Positions 32,923 to 40,659 are shown, numbered from the stretch's first letter. The stretch is 42,354 bases of DNA from an uncultured Oscillospiraceae bacterium (GCA_910587995.1 CAJUNS010000002.1:107262-149615); one strand, 5' to 3'. The notes: a model not told the origin generated them from the sequence alone. Translations and numbers: made by a program.

Positions 32923-33493
32923 ATCGAAAGGCGGCGTCTTGGGCCGCGAAATAGTCCTCCCGCAGGATGGAGTAGCACACATCGTCGCAGATTTCCCCAT
33001 CGAAACGCCGCAGGGCCCAGGGCACCGTGCCTTCCAGCCGGAAGCCGCATTTTTCGATGACCCGCTGGGAGCGGGTGTTGCCGGCAAAGTGGCTGACCGC
33101 GACCACGTCCACCTTGCGCCGCTCAAAGGCGTTGGCTACCATGGCCCTCAGGGCCTCGGTCATGTAGCCCCGGCCCCAGCAGTCCTGGCGGAGCTCATAG
33201 CCCAGAGACAGGCTGTTCACATGAAAGCGCCGCAGGTCGTTTTGGTACTTAATGCGGCCCACCACTTGACCGCCCTCCTTCAAGAGGATGGCATAGCACA
33301 TCTCGTTGCGGCGGTCCCGGCGGAACATGGAGGCGGCCTCTTCCAGGTCCCGTGCCGCCCGGCAGCCAGCCGGAGTCATTACCTCCGGGTTGGACACCAC
33401 CGCCAGGTAGGCCTCAAAATCCCCCCGCTTCCAGTGGCGCAGCAGCAGGCGCTCCGTCTCTATGCCGCCCTGGAGCCTATGTAACAGATTCAT
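32921..33493 (-). CDS. RimJ/RimL-type GNAT acetyltransferase
   Basis: 190 residues of the RimJ/RimL subgroup: IETERLLLRHWKRGDFEAY at the start, LGYELRQDCWGRGYMTEAL for the acetyl-CoA loop (near 97-115), and FAGNTRSQRVIEKCGFRLEG towards the end. Members acetylate protein N-termini or small molecules. It is the last gene of the hpf-methyltransferase-GNAT operon, 17 bases after the methyltransferase stop, with an AAAGGGA site before the ATG at 33493. Operon context would allow a ribosomal substrate, but the sequence does not prove it. Confidence 0.88.
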   Translation of the reverse strand: MNLLHRLQGGIETERLLLRHWKRGDFEAYLAVVSNPEVMTPAGCRAARDLEEAASMFRRDRRNEMCYAILLKEGGQVVGRIKYQNDLRRFHVNSLSLGYELRQDCWGRGYMTEALRAMVANAFERRKVDVVAVSHFAGNTRSQRVIEKCGFRLEGTVPWALRRFDGEICDDVCYSILREDYFAAQDAAFR

Positions 33494-33510
33494 CGTATCC
33501 CTTTATCCAC

Positions 33511-34665
33511 CTAAATTTTACGCGCTTCGGATTCTTTCCACTTGAAGTAGGAGTAAAACTGGCAGCGGATCATGCCGTTGTACAGCTTCCGGCGCTTGTC
33601 CGCCTTGCGGCCGAAGAGGGACTCAAAGTCCTCCTCCGGGGTAATGACCCCATAGCTCCAGCCCCGTTTTGGTGAAAAGACCCGCCCCATTTCCCGGTAC
33701 AGGGCCCGGGCGGCTTCCTGGTCTAAAATGCGCTGGCCATAGGGCGGGTTGCATACCACGCAGCCAAAAGGGCTTTCCTCGCGGAAGTCCCGAATGTCCC
33801 GGACCGAGGCCCGCAGAACCCCATGGACTCCCGCCCGGCGGGCGTTTTCCAGGGTCAGCTCCACCGCCGCCGGGTCGAGGTCATAGCCCGTGCCGGTAAA
33901 GCCGCCCTCCCGGCGTTCCAGGTCCCGGGCGCGCTCCCGCTCTTGCCGCCAAACCGCCGGATCTCCCTGGGACCAGTCCTCTGCTGTGAAAGACCGGCCT
34001 AAGCCTGGGGCAATGTTCATGGCCAGCATGGCCCCTTCAATCAAAAGGGTGCCGGAACCGCAGAAGGGGTCGTAGAGGGTTCCGTCCGGGCGCAGGCGCA
34101 TCAGCTTCACCAAAGCCGCCGCCAGAGTCTCCTTAAGAGGCGCGGCGTTGGAGGCGGGCCGGTAGCCCCGCTTGTGCAGGCCGGCTCCGCAGGCATCCAT
34201 GGTCAAACTGACCCGGTCCTTTAAAATGCGGAAGCGGATCCGGTGCTGAGGCCCGTCCTCCGGGAACCAGCTCAACCGGTAGCGGCTTTTCAAGCGCTCC
34301 ACCACTGCTTTTTTCACAATGGCCTGGCAGTCGGGCACGCTGTGCAGGGCGCTGCTCAAGCTGCTGCCCGCCACGGGGAAAGCGTCCTGTTTTCCCAGGA
34401 AATCCTCCCAGGGCAGGGCCTTCACCCCTTGAAAGAGCTCCTCAAAGCTTCGGGCCGGGAACTCTCCCAGGAAAATGCCCGCCCGTTCCGCGTACCGGCT
34501 GTTTAGGCAGGCCCGGGCCAAAATCTCCCAGCCCCCCGCAAACCGCACCCGGCCGTTTTCCGCCCGTACATCCTCACAGCCCAAGTCCCGCAGTTCTTCG
34601 CTTAAAAGGCCCTCCACGCCCAGCAGGCAGGTGGCGCAAAAGGCCGTCTTCTCCGAAGAACTCAT
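33511..34665 (-). CDS. THUMP-domain class I rRNA methyltransferase (RlmL/YpsC type)
   Basis: 384 residues. An N-terminal ferredoxin-like/THUMP region (about 1-160) is followed by a Rossmann methyltransferase domain with the SAM loop DPFCGSGTLLIEGAM (about 195-209) and the catalytic NPPYG motif near 307, which marks base-N methylation (N2-guanine or N6-adenine). Homologues such as E. coli RlmL and B. subtilis YpsC modify 23S rRNA. The ATG at 34665 overlaps the hpf stop (ATGA), so the genes are coupled. Pairing a ribosome-modifying enzyme with HPF is consistent with an rRNA substrate. The exact position modified cannot be told. Confidence 0.9.
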   Translation of the reverse strand: MSSSEKTAFCATCLLGVEGLLSEELRDLGCEDVRAENGRVRFAGGWEILARACLNSRYAERAGIFLGEFPARSFEELFQGVKALPWEDFLGKQDAFPVAGSSLSSALHSVPDCQAIVKKAVVERLKSRYRLSWFPEDGPQHRIRFRILKDRVSLTMDACGAGLHKRGYRPASNAAPLKETLAAALVKLMRLRPDGTLYDPFCGSGTLLIEGAMLAMNIAPGLGRSFTAEDWSQGDPAVWRQERERARDLERREGGFTGTGYDLDPAAVELTLENARRAGVHGVLRASVRDIRDFREESPFGCVVCNPPYGQRILDQEAARALYREMGRVFSPKRGWSYGVITPEEDFESLFGRKADKRRKLYNGMIRCQFYSYFKWKESEARKI

Positions 34666-35189
34666 TTCTCTTCGGGCACCAGCAGGCCATAGTCACCGTT
34701 TTTGCGGCGGTACACCACGTTAATTTCCCCGCTCTCATCGTCCCGGAACAGGAAGAACTCATGGTCCAGCATATTCATCTGCATAATGGCCTCTTCGGGA
34801 GACATGACCTTTACAGCGAAGCGCTTGGTGCGGGCCACTTGCAGCTCCTCCTCAGGCTCGTCGTAGTACGCGTCGGCAAATTCCAGGCCCGGATCCACTT
34901 TTTTGGCCTTTTCCAGCCGGGTTTTGTTCCGGCGGATCTGCCGGCCCAGGGCGGAGATCACATGGTCCAGCGCCTCGTTCATGTCCAAGGCGGTTTCCTC
35001 CGCGCGGCAGATCATGCCCCGCTGGCGGATGGTTATTTCCACGGTCTGGCGGTTGCGCTCTACCGTAACTGTCACCACTGCCTCCGCGTCATCGTCAAAA
35101 ATCCGGTCGAACTTCGCCAGCTTTCTCTCAGCCAGCTCTTTAAAATTGTTGCGAAGGTTCACCTTTCTGCCAATGATGGTAATTTTCAT
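34662..35189 (-). CDS. hpf: Ribosome hibernation-promoting factor, long form
   Basis: 175 residues. The N-terminal HPF/RaiA domain (about 1-100, beginning MKITIIGRKVNLRNNFKELA) blocks the decoding centre. A linker and the C-terminal domain (about 115-175, VRTKRFAVKVMSPEEAI-like, here ARTKRFAVKVMSPEEAIMQM) dimerises 70S ribosomes into 100S particles, as in other Firmicutes long HPFs. The ATG at 35189 follows AGGAGG. It is first in an operon with the methyltransferase and the RimL-type GNAT gene, behind a sigma-A promoter. Confidence 0.96.
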   Translation of the reverse strand: MKITIIGRKVNLRNNFKELAERKLAKFDRIFDDDAEAVVTVTVERNRQTVEITIRQRGMICRAEETALDMNEALDHVISALGRQIRRNKTRLEKAKKVDPGLEFADAYYDEPEEELQVARTKRFAVKVMSPEEAIMQMNMLDHEFFLFRDDESGEINVVYRRKNGDYGLLVPEEK

Positions 35190-35274
35190 AGCTCTTTCCT
35201 CCTTCTAAACGGCTTTCCGCCCCGCCCGCCCCTTGCCAGGGCCCGGCGGCGGAGCATCTTTTCTGTCTGGCTCT

Positions 35275-35303
35275 AGTATAGCACAATCTACAAAAGAATG
35301 CAA
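35275..35303 (-). promoter_or_regulatory. Promoter of the hpf operon
   Basis: Minus strand: TTGCAT (35298-35303), 17-base spacer, TATACT (35275-35280), about 85 bases before the hpf start. Confidence 0.8.
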
Positions 35304-35386
35304 TAGCCTTTGAAAAAACTATTCATAAAACGCAAGGTTTTCCCGTGTCCTCCAAGGGTGGCGCAGCCGTGGGAGAGAGGCGGCCC

Positions 35387-36226
35387 TTAAAGCTCCACCG
35401 ACTGGTGGCGGGTGACATGGCAGCCCACATTGACCGCCACAGGCAGGCCCGCAATGTGGGTGGGGTAGGCCTCGATGTTCACCGCCAGGGCCGTTAAGAC
35501 CCCGCCAAAGCCCTGGGGCCCCACGCCGGTCTCGTTGACCGCCTGGAGCATCCGGGCCTCCAAGTCCTGGTAGAAGGGGTCCGGGTTCCGCTGGCCCACG
35601 TCCCGGCACAGAGCGGTTTTGGCCAGCTGGGCGCACAGTTCAAAGTCGCCGCCAATGCCCACCCCCAGCACCACCGGCGGGCAGGGATTGCCCCCGGCCT
35701 CTTGGACGGTCTGGGCCACAAAGGCAATGATTTCTTCCTCCGAAGCAGCGGGGGTAAACATGCGCAGCCGGCTCATGTTCTCGCTGCCAAAGCCCTTGGG
35801 GGCCACGGTGAGCTTCAGCCTGTCCCCTGGGACCAGCCGGGTGTGGAGGATGGCCGGGGTGTTGTCCCCGGTGTTGGTCCGGCGCAGGGGGTCGGCTACC
35901 ACAGAGCAGCGCAGCAGGCCCTCCACATAGCCCTGGCGGACCCCGGCGTTTACCGCCTCTTCAAAATTCCCGTTGATGTGCACCTCCTGGCCCACCTGGG
36001 CGAACACCACGGCCATGCCCGTATCCTGGCAGATGGGCACGGCCATACTCCGGGCTGCGTCCAGATTCCGGGCCAGGTCCTCCATAACGGGCCGGCCGGT
36101 GGGGCTGGTTTCCCGCTGGGCCCCGGCCCGAATCAATGCTTCCAGGCTGGCCGGAAGCTCCTGGTTGGCCTCCACGCACAGCCGGGCCACTGCCAGCGTA
36201 ATCGCACTGGCGCTGATTTCTCGCAT
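35387..36226 (-). CDS. Class I fumarate hydratase / tartrate dehydratase alpha subunit
   Basis: 279 residues of the iron-sulfur hydro-lyase alpha family (FumA N-terminal part / TtdA), which interconverts fumarate and malate or dehydrates tartrate with a [4Fe-4S] cluster. The three cluster cysteines are present in ICQDTGM, GNPCPPVVLGVGIGGDFE and VNVGCHVTRH. The start MREISASAIT at 36226 follows AAGGAGGG. Two-subunit enzymes normally have the beta-subunit gene directly downstream; here the next gene on this strand is hpf, so the beta subunit is missing locally. A terminator-like hairpin stands just before the ribosome binding site. Fumarase versus tartrate dehydratase cannot be decided. Confidence 0.88.
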   Translation of the reverse strand: MREISASAITLAVARLCVEANQELPASLEALIRAGAQRETSPTGRPVMEDLARNLDAARSMAVPICQDTGMAVVFAQVGQEVHINGNFEEAVNAGVRQGYVEGLLRCSVVADPLRRTNTGDNTPAILHTRLVPGDRLKLTVAPKGFGSENMSRLRMFTPAASEEEIIAFVAQTVQEAGGNPCPPVVLGVGIGGDFELCAQLAKTALCRDVGQRNPDPFYQDLEARMLQAVNETGVGPQGFGGVLTALAVNIEAYPTHIAGLPVAVNVGCHVTRHQSVEL

Positions 36227-36245
36227 AAAAATTGCCCTCCTTAGC

Positions 36246-36269
36246 AAAAAAGGGCCCCCGCGGGGGCCC
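36246..36269 (-). terminator. Terminator hairpin in the fumarase leader
   Basis: On the minus strand GGGCCCCCGCGGGGGCCC (a perfect 18-bp palindrome, 36252-36269) is followed by six T residues (36246-36251), then GC and the AAGGAGGG of the fumarase gene. It ends the upstream S1/divIC transcript or acts as an attenuator. The remaining gap (36270-36450) has GC-rich inverted sequence but no convincing promoter. Confidence 0.85.
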
Positions 36270-36450
36270 CTGGTCTTTGATATTTAGAATGGCGTGGGAC
36301 CGCGTACGGTACAGGGAGAAAGCAAGCCGCGCCACCCCAAACCGCCGCCGCGCGTCTCCATGCGGGGGACAGCGGGAAAGGGGCGAAGCCCACTCCGCCC
36401 CAGGCGCCGCTTTCGCCAGATGGTCTGGCAGGCCCCTTTTCTATGGCCGC

Positions 36451-36948
36451 TTACTGCTTCTGGCCCCGGCGGGAGTAGCCCCGGCGGGACTCGTTGCCGC
36501 GCTTTAGGTCGGACATCTTTTCGTCGCTGGTCTGCTTAAAGCGGGAGATCATGTCCTCCAGGCTTCCGCTGTCGTTGCGGCGGCCCTGCCACTCAAAGTC
36601 CCCAGGACGGCCCGGCCCTGGCTGGGGCTCCGGCCGGGGAGCCCGAGGGGGACGGGGCCCCGGTTTGCGGCCTCCCGGACCTGGGCGGCGGGGCTTGTGC
36701 TGCTGTTCCTCGGGGGGGAGGGCTTTCTTCATAGAAAGACTGATCTTCCCCTCTTCGCTGATGTTGAGCACCTTCACCTTCACGGTCTGCCCCTCTGAGA
36801 CAAAATCCCGTATTTCGTTGACAAAGGTGGGCGCAATCTCCGAGATGTGCACCATCCCGGTCTGGCCCTCCTCAAAGCTGACGAACGCGCCGAATTTGGT
36901 AATGCCGGTCACCTTGCCCTCATAGATCTCTCCAACCTCAAGCCGCAT
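36451..36948 (-). CDS. yabR: S1 RNA-binding domain protein (YabR-like)
   Basis: 165 residues. One S1/OB domain fills residues 1-73 (VGEIYEGKVTGITKFGAFVS ... GMVHISEI ... VKVKVLNISEEGKISLSMK). It is followed by a disordered Pro/Gly/Arg-rich stretch (about 80-120) and a basic, Arg/Lys-rich C-terminus. In Bacillus the orthologue yabR lies directly after divIC, as here, which supports the name. It probably binds RNA on or near the ribosome. The ATG at 36948 has only a short GAGGA site before it. It is 41 bases after divIC, in the same direction. Confidence 0.88.
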   Translation of the reverse strand: MRLEVGEIYEGKVTGITKFGAFVSFEEGQTGMVHISEIAPTFVNEIRDFVSEGQTVKVKVLNISEEGKISLSMKKALPPEEQQHKPRRPGPGGRKPGPRPPRAPRPEPQPGPGRPGDFEWQGRRNDSGSLEDMISRFKQTSDEKMSDLKRGNESRRGYSRRGQKQ

Positions 36949-36989
36949 GATTAAGCGCTATCCTCCTCAGATTTCTCTTCTAGTCCTGC

Positions 36990-37289
36990 CTATTCCCCGC
37001 CGCCCACATCAACGTACACCCGCTCGTTGGGCCGGGCGTAGCCCAGGGACCGGGCCCGCCGCTCGGCATACTCCCGCACGCCTTCGTCGTTGTCCAAAGA
37101 GGCCTGCAAGTCTTCGTTTTTGGCGGTCTGTTCTTCCAGCTGAGCCTGCAGCTGGGCCAGTTCTTCCTGTTTTCCGGCAATCTGGATCTGCCGCTCGATC
37201 AAAGACACCAGCACCACCGCCGCCAGGCAGAACACCGCCGCCTTTAAGAGGACGCTGCCTTTTGTTTTTGGCCGTTTGGCTTTCTGCAT
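36990..37289 (-). CDS. divIC: Cell-division protein DivIC (FtsB-like)
   Basis: 99 residues: a basic cytoplasmic tail, one transmembrane helix (about 14-31), then a coiled coil (about 34-68, GKQEELAQLQAQLEEQTAKN) and a short C-terminal region with the RRARSLGYARPNE motif that resembles the LGMVKPGE motif of DivIC. It forms a complex with FtsL and DivIB at the septum. Position between yabQ and yabR matches Bacillus. A promoter at 37331-37360 lets it be expressed in growing cells separately from the sporulation genes upstream. Confidence 0.9.
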   Translation of the reverse strand: MQKAKRPKTKGSVLLKAAVFCLAAVVLVSLIERQIQIAGKQEELAQLQAQLEEQTAKNEDLQASLDNDEGVREYAERRARSLGYARPNERVYVDVGGGE

Positions 37290-37330
37290 AGCGCCCTCCC
37301 CCTTTCCGGTGGTTTTGATGTGCTGTTCCC

Positions 37331-37360
37331 ATTATATCTTAGTTTACGTAAGATTTTCAA
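37331..37360 (-). promoter_or_regulatory. Sigma-A promoter of divIC
   Basis: Minus strand: TTGAAA (37355-37360), 18-base spacer, TATAAT (37331-37336). It overlaps the last codons of yabQ (stop 37344) and lies about 40 bases before the divIC start. Confidence 0.78.
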
Positions 37361-37799
37361 GTGGTTTTTTGGGTTTTTTCCGTTTCCGCCCGGTTTTTTT
37401 TCGTTTGGCGGGTTTTCGCGGCTGTTTGGGAAAGGATTTTGCCCATTTTCCCCTTAAAAAGCTCCAGGGCCGTCCCAGGGCCCGCCGGAGCCTTCCCGCC
37501 GCCCGCCGGAGCAGCCGGGCGGTTCCCTCTATCAAAGGGTCCAGAGCGGCTACGGCCCCCCACGCCCCCAGCAGCTGCAGCGCGGCCTGAAACAGCCTCA
37601 GCCGCCCCTGGTCCAGAACCAAAGCGCAGAGGAAGGCGGTCAATCCGCAGGTCAGGCAGAAGGCCAGATCCAGCAGGGCAGTGGCCAGCCGGCCCAGGCC
37701 CAGCATAACCCGCAGCAGCTTGCAGGCGAGGAACAACAGGCCCAGTAGCGCCCCGCTGAACAGGCACAGGCTGGCCTGCGGCCAACTTCCCCCAGTCAT
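37344..37799 (-). CDS. yabQ: Spore cortex biosynthesis protein YabQ
   Basis: 151 residues. Hydrophobic helices (about 5-30, 36-63 and 70-90) fill the first two thirds, with a strongly basic C-terminal tail (PRKPAKRKKTGRKRKKPKKP). This is the layout of YabQ, a mother-cell membrane protein needed for spore cortex formation. The ATG at 37799 overlaps the yabP stop (ATGA). Assignment rests mainly on membrane topology plus its place between yabP and divIC, as sequence conservation in this family is low. Confidence 0.85.
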   Translation of the reverse strand: MTGGSWPQASLCLFSGALLGLLFLACKLLRVMLGLGRLATALLDLAFCLTCGLTAFLCALVLDQGRLRLFQAALQLLGAWGAVAALDPLIEGTARLLRRAAGRLRRALGRPWSFLRGKWAKSFPKQPRKPAKRKKTGRKRKKPKKPLENLT

Positions 37800-38065
37800 T
37801 TGAACAGCCGCCCGAAAAAGGACAGCGCCGGGGCGCTCTCCGTGTAAGAGACCGCCCCCACTTTGCCCCGCACCAGCATGTCGCCGGTGTCGGCGCTGAG
37901 ATTTTCGATGTGCAGGGCCTCTCCTTTTATGTTCAGCTGCCCCAGGTCCGTCTGGGCGGTAATCAGCTCGTCGCTGAAAAAGTCCACCCGCTTGACGCCT
38001 GTGGCAGTCAGCAGCTCCCGGTTGTCAATGTGGATGCTGTGTCGTTTCACGGCCTGTTCCGCCAT
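37796..38065 (-). CDS. yabP: Sporulation protein YabP
   Basis: 89 residues of the YabP/YqfC family: HSIHIDNRELLTATGVKRVD, then FFSDELITAQTDLGQLNIKG and LHIENLSADTGDMLVRGKV. It is a mother-cell sporulation protein related to YqfC. I chose the ATG at 38065 (MAEQAVKRH), which is 8 bases after AAGGGG; the longer in-frame ATG at 38083 would fall at the predicted transcription start. It overlaps yabQ by four bases. A candidate sigma-E promoter lies just upstream. Confidence 0.9.
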   Translation of the reverse strand: MAEQAVKRHSIHIDNRELLTATGVKRVDFFSDELITAQTDLGQLNIKGEALHIENLSADTGDMLVRGKVGAVSYTESAPALSFFGRLFK

Positions 38066-38090
38066 GGGCTCATCCCCTTCCATTGGGGAA

Positions 38091-38119
38091 TGTATATGCG
38101 CGAAACGCCTGGGCTATGC
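38091..38119 (-). promoter_or_regulatory. Candidate sigma-E promoter of yabP-yabQ
   Basis: Minus strand: GCATAGC (38113-38119), 14-base spacer, CATATACA (38091-38098). This resembles the sigma-E consensus (KMATATT, 14-15 bases, CATACANT) with several mismatches. In Bacillus yabP-yabQ is sigma-E dependent, which supports the call. Confidence 0.42.
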
Positions 38120-38122
38120 CTC

Positions 38123-38368
38123 TCAGTCCTCCAAAACCCGGTACAGGTCCCCGGCCTCTTCCTTTTTGGCGTATTCCGCCACCGAGACCACCTGGGCCCG
38201 GAGCACCCGCTCACCCAGGTGGAGCTCCAGCACATCGCCCACCTTTACGCCGTAGGAGGCCCGGGCCGGGTTGCCGTTGACCAACACCCGCCCCGCGTCG
38301 CAGGCCTCGTTGGCCACAGTGCGGCGCTTAATCAGGCGGGAGATTTTTAAATATTTGTCCAGCCGCAA
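38123..38368 (-). CDS. rqcP: S4-domain protein RqcP (YabO)
   Basis: 81-residue S4 RNA-binding protein: MRLDKYLKISRLIKRRTVAN, GRVLVNGNPARASYGVKVGD and the typical short acidic end. RqcP works with RqcH in ribosome-associated quality control, stabilising tRNA during alanine tailing of stalled chains. The TTG at 38368 was chosen because GAGGTG lies at good spacing and the N-terminus then matches the family; a GTG three codons upstream is inside that site. Its place before yabP matches Bacillus yabO. MutS2, which acts on collided ribosomes, is encoded in the same window. Confidence 0.9.
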   Translation of the reverse strand: MRLDKYLKISRLIKRRTVANEACDAGRVLVNGNPARASYGVKVGDVLELHLGERVLRAQVVSVAEYAKKEEAGDLYRVLED

Positions 38369-38458
38369 TGGTTTCACCTCGTTTCCAAACGCAGAATAAG
38401 CGGGACGGTTTTCTTTGAATAGCAGCCTTTACCAAGGCTTTTCCCGCGGGATAATAGC

Positions 38459-38485
38459 AAAAAGCGGGCCGGGTCACCGGTCCGC
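38459..38485 (-). terminator. Terminator after the HU gene
   Basis: Minus strand: GCGG-A-CCGG-TGAC-CCGG-C-CCGC (one mismatch) followed by five T residues. It separates the abundant HU transcript from rqcP. Confidence 0.75.
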
Positions 38486-38502
38486 TCGAGAGCCGACTGT
38501 CT

Positions 38503-38784
38503 TTATTTCTTACCGTTTACCGCATCCTTCAAACCCTGGCCAGCCTTGAAAGCCGGGGCCTTGGAGGCCGCGATCTCCATGCTCTCGCCAGTGCGGGGAT
38601 CCCGGCCAAAGCGGGCGGCGCGCTCCCGCACCTCAAAGGTGCCAAAGCCTACCAGCTGGACCTTGTCCCCCTGGATCATGGCGTCGGTAATGGTGTCGGT
38701 CACCGCTTTCACCGCCGCCTCCGCGTCCTTTTTGGTAAGGCCGGTCTTCTCGGCGACCTCGGCGATCAGTTCGGATTTGTTCAT
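38503..38784 (-). CDS. hup: HU-family DNA-binding protein
   Basis: 93-residue histone-like nucleoid protein. It begins MNKSELIAEVAEKTGLTKKD, has the core VQLVGFGTFEVRERAARFGR and the DNA-binding arm region GRDPRTGESMEIAASKAPAFKAG. It bends DNA and organises the nucleoid. The ATG at 38784 follows GGGAGG. It stands where mazG/yabN is found in Bacillus, between the YabM-type flippase and rqcP, and has its own terminator. Confidence 0.96.
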   Translation of the reverse strand: MNKSELIAEVAEKTGLTKKDAEAAVKAVTDTITDAMIQGDKVQLVGFGTFEVRERAARFGRDPRTGESMEIAASKAPAFKAGQGLKDAVNGKK

Positions 38785-38868
38785 GAATATAGTACCTCCC
38801 TCATTTTGCCTGCGGCCCGGTTTCCCGCCCGCAAACCGTCGGTTCGTTTCATAACAGTAGCAATCATA

Positions 38869-40611
38869 TCACATCCAACCCCGTTTTTCAAGGGTTTTCG
38901 CAATTTTTTGTCCCTTTGGCAGCATCAACAGATCTTTCTTCTCCAGCGCCCGAAAAGCCAGCAGCCCCACCCCATAAACCGCCGCGCCGCCGCACACCGC
39001 CGCGCCCGCGGCCAGCCATCCGGGGGCGCCCAAGGCAGCCAGCCCCCGGTGGAGCGTCCAGGCGCCTGCCCCGCAAAGGGCTGCGCAGCCCAGGGGCTTG
39101 TAAAAGAGCCTCCCGGCGCGCAGCCGCACCCCGGTGGTCCGGCCCAGGCACCAAAGCTGAGAGACCACCAGGAAGAGATAGCACAGCAGCGTGCCGGCGC
39201 CCGCCCCCTGGATGTTCACCTCCGGTATGCCGCAGAGGAACCAATTTACGCCGATTTTGATGGCCATGGCCGCGGCCAGCAGCTTCACGGGCAGGTCCGC
39301 CCGGCCCACCGCCTGCAGCATGCTGGCAACCGGAGTGCTCAGCGCCGCCAGCAGAGAGGCGGGACCCAGGGTCAGCAGCGCCCCCGCCACAATGGGAGTG
39401 GCTCCGCCCGCGCCGTAAAGCAGCTCCGCAATGGGCCCCGCCAGCGCCGTAAGCCCCAGCCCCGCCGGAAAGCACACCAGGGCCGTAATGCCCAGCACCG
39501 AGCCCATGCGCTCCTTGAGCTGGGGCCGGTCCCCCCGGGCCCAGGCCTCGGTTACCGCCGGGAGGGCGCTCATACCGATGGCCTGGGTCAGGGCGGGCAC
39601 CAGCAGGTACAGGGTCATGGCCAGGGTGTAGCATCCATATAAAAAGGTGGGCACTGACTCGGGGTTGTGCAGGTAGACCTCTGGAATCATGCCCGGATAC
39701 GCTCCCAGCAGCCGCTCCGGGGCAGCGGTCATGCTGTCGCCCAAGCGCCTTTGGAGGAAGGTGGCGTCGATGAGCCCAGCCGCGTTCATGGCCACCGAGC
39801 CCGCCGCCACGGGCCCGGCAATTTTCAACAGGCTTTTGAGGATTTCCCCCCATTTCCGGGCGGGCGGGGCCTGCCTGCGGACCCGCAGGCCCACGCCGTC
39901 CCCCTTCAGCCTCCAGCGCAGGCTCAGGAACAGGGCCGCCCCGCAGGACCCCGCCGTTACCCCCAGCACCGCCCCCGCCGCCGCAAAGGCCATAATGAGA
40001 AACTCCGCCCGGTCCGCCCCGCCGGCCTGGATGCCGAACACCGTGCCGGCCCCGGCGTACTCCACCCGGCCCCAGCGCACCGCCGAAGCGGCCAGAGTCA
40101 GCCCCAAAACCAGCTTGATCACCGCCTCTACCACCTCGGAGGCGGCGGTGGGGCCCATGTTCCGCAGGCCCTCGTAATAGCCCCGGTACACGGCCCCCCA
40201 GCAGGCAAACAGAATGGCGGGGGTCAGGGCCAGCATAGGCAGAATGGCGTCGGCGCTGCCCACCACGCTCCGGCAGTAGAGCGGGGCGAAGGCCGTAAGC
40301 AGCACAGCCCCCGCCGCTCCAAAGGCCAAAAACACCGGCCCCGCCACGGACTTCACCGCCCGCACGTCGTTCCAGCGCCCCAGGGAGGCGTTTTCGCTGA
40401 CCAGCCGGGACACCGCCACGGGAAAGCCCGCTGTGGCCAGGCTGAAAATGGGCCCATAGAAATTATAGGCCACATTAAAGAGCCCCATACCGTATTCGCC
40501 GATGAAATGCTGCAAAGGAATTTTGAACAGCGCGCCAATCACTTTGACCACAGCCATGCCGGCGGTCAAGATCACCGCGCCGTAAAGAAAGCTCTGTTTT
40601 TTCTGGTTCAA
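38869..40611 (-). CDS. YabM/SpoVB-type polysaccharide flippase (MOP superfamily)
   Basis: 580 residues with about fourteen hydrophobic segments. The N-terminus (LYGAVILTAGMAVVKVIGALFKIPL and then GEYGMGLFNVAYNFYG) is typical of the SpoVB/YtgP/MurJ-like lipid-linked oligosaccharide flippases of the MOP superfamily. Position before hup-rqcP-yabP-yabQ-divIC matches Bacillus yabM. The TTG at 40611 (MNQKKQSF) lies 8 bases after AGGAG; a longer GTG- or ATG-started frame to 40686 runs into the dispersed repeat and is rejected. I found only a weak promoter candidate upstream. Whether it acts in vegetative wall or cortex synthesis is open. Confidence 0.88.
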   Translation of the reverse strand: MNQKKQSFLYGAVILTAGMAVVKVIGALFKIPLQHFIGEYGMGLFNVAYNFYGPIFSLATAGFPVAVSRLVSENASLGRWNDVRAVKSVAGPVFLAFGAAGAVLLTAFAPLYCRSVVGSADAILPMLALTPAILFACWGAVYRGYYEGLRNMGPTAASEVVEAVIKLVLGLTLAASAVRWGRVEYAGAGTVFGIQAGGADRAEFLIMAFAAAGAVLGVTAGSCGAALFLSLRWRLKGDGVGLRVRRQAPPARKWGEILKSLLKIAGPVAAGSVAMNAAGLIDATFLQRRLGDSMTAAPERLLGAYPGMIPEVYLHNPESVPTFLYGCYTLAMTLYLLVPALTQAIGMSALPAVTEAWARGDRPQLKERMGSVLGITALVCFPAGLGLTALAGPIAELLYGAGGATPIVAGALLTLGPASLLAALSTPVASMLQAVGRADLPVKLLAAAMAIKIGVNWFLCGIPEVNIQGAGAGTLLCYLFLVVSQLWCLGRTTGVRLRAGRLFYKPLGCAALCGAGAWTLHRGLAALGAPGWLAAGAAVCGGAAVYGVGLLAFRALEKKDLLMLPKGQKIAKTLEKRGWM

Positions 40612-40659
40612 CCAATCATCTCCTATATATTTGCAAAAACTGTGGCGGATTTTGGGAGC

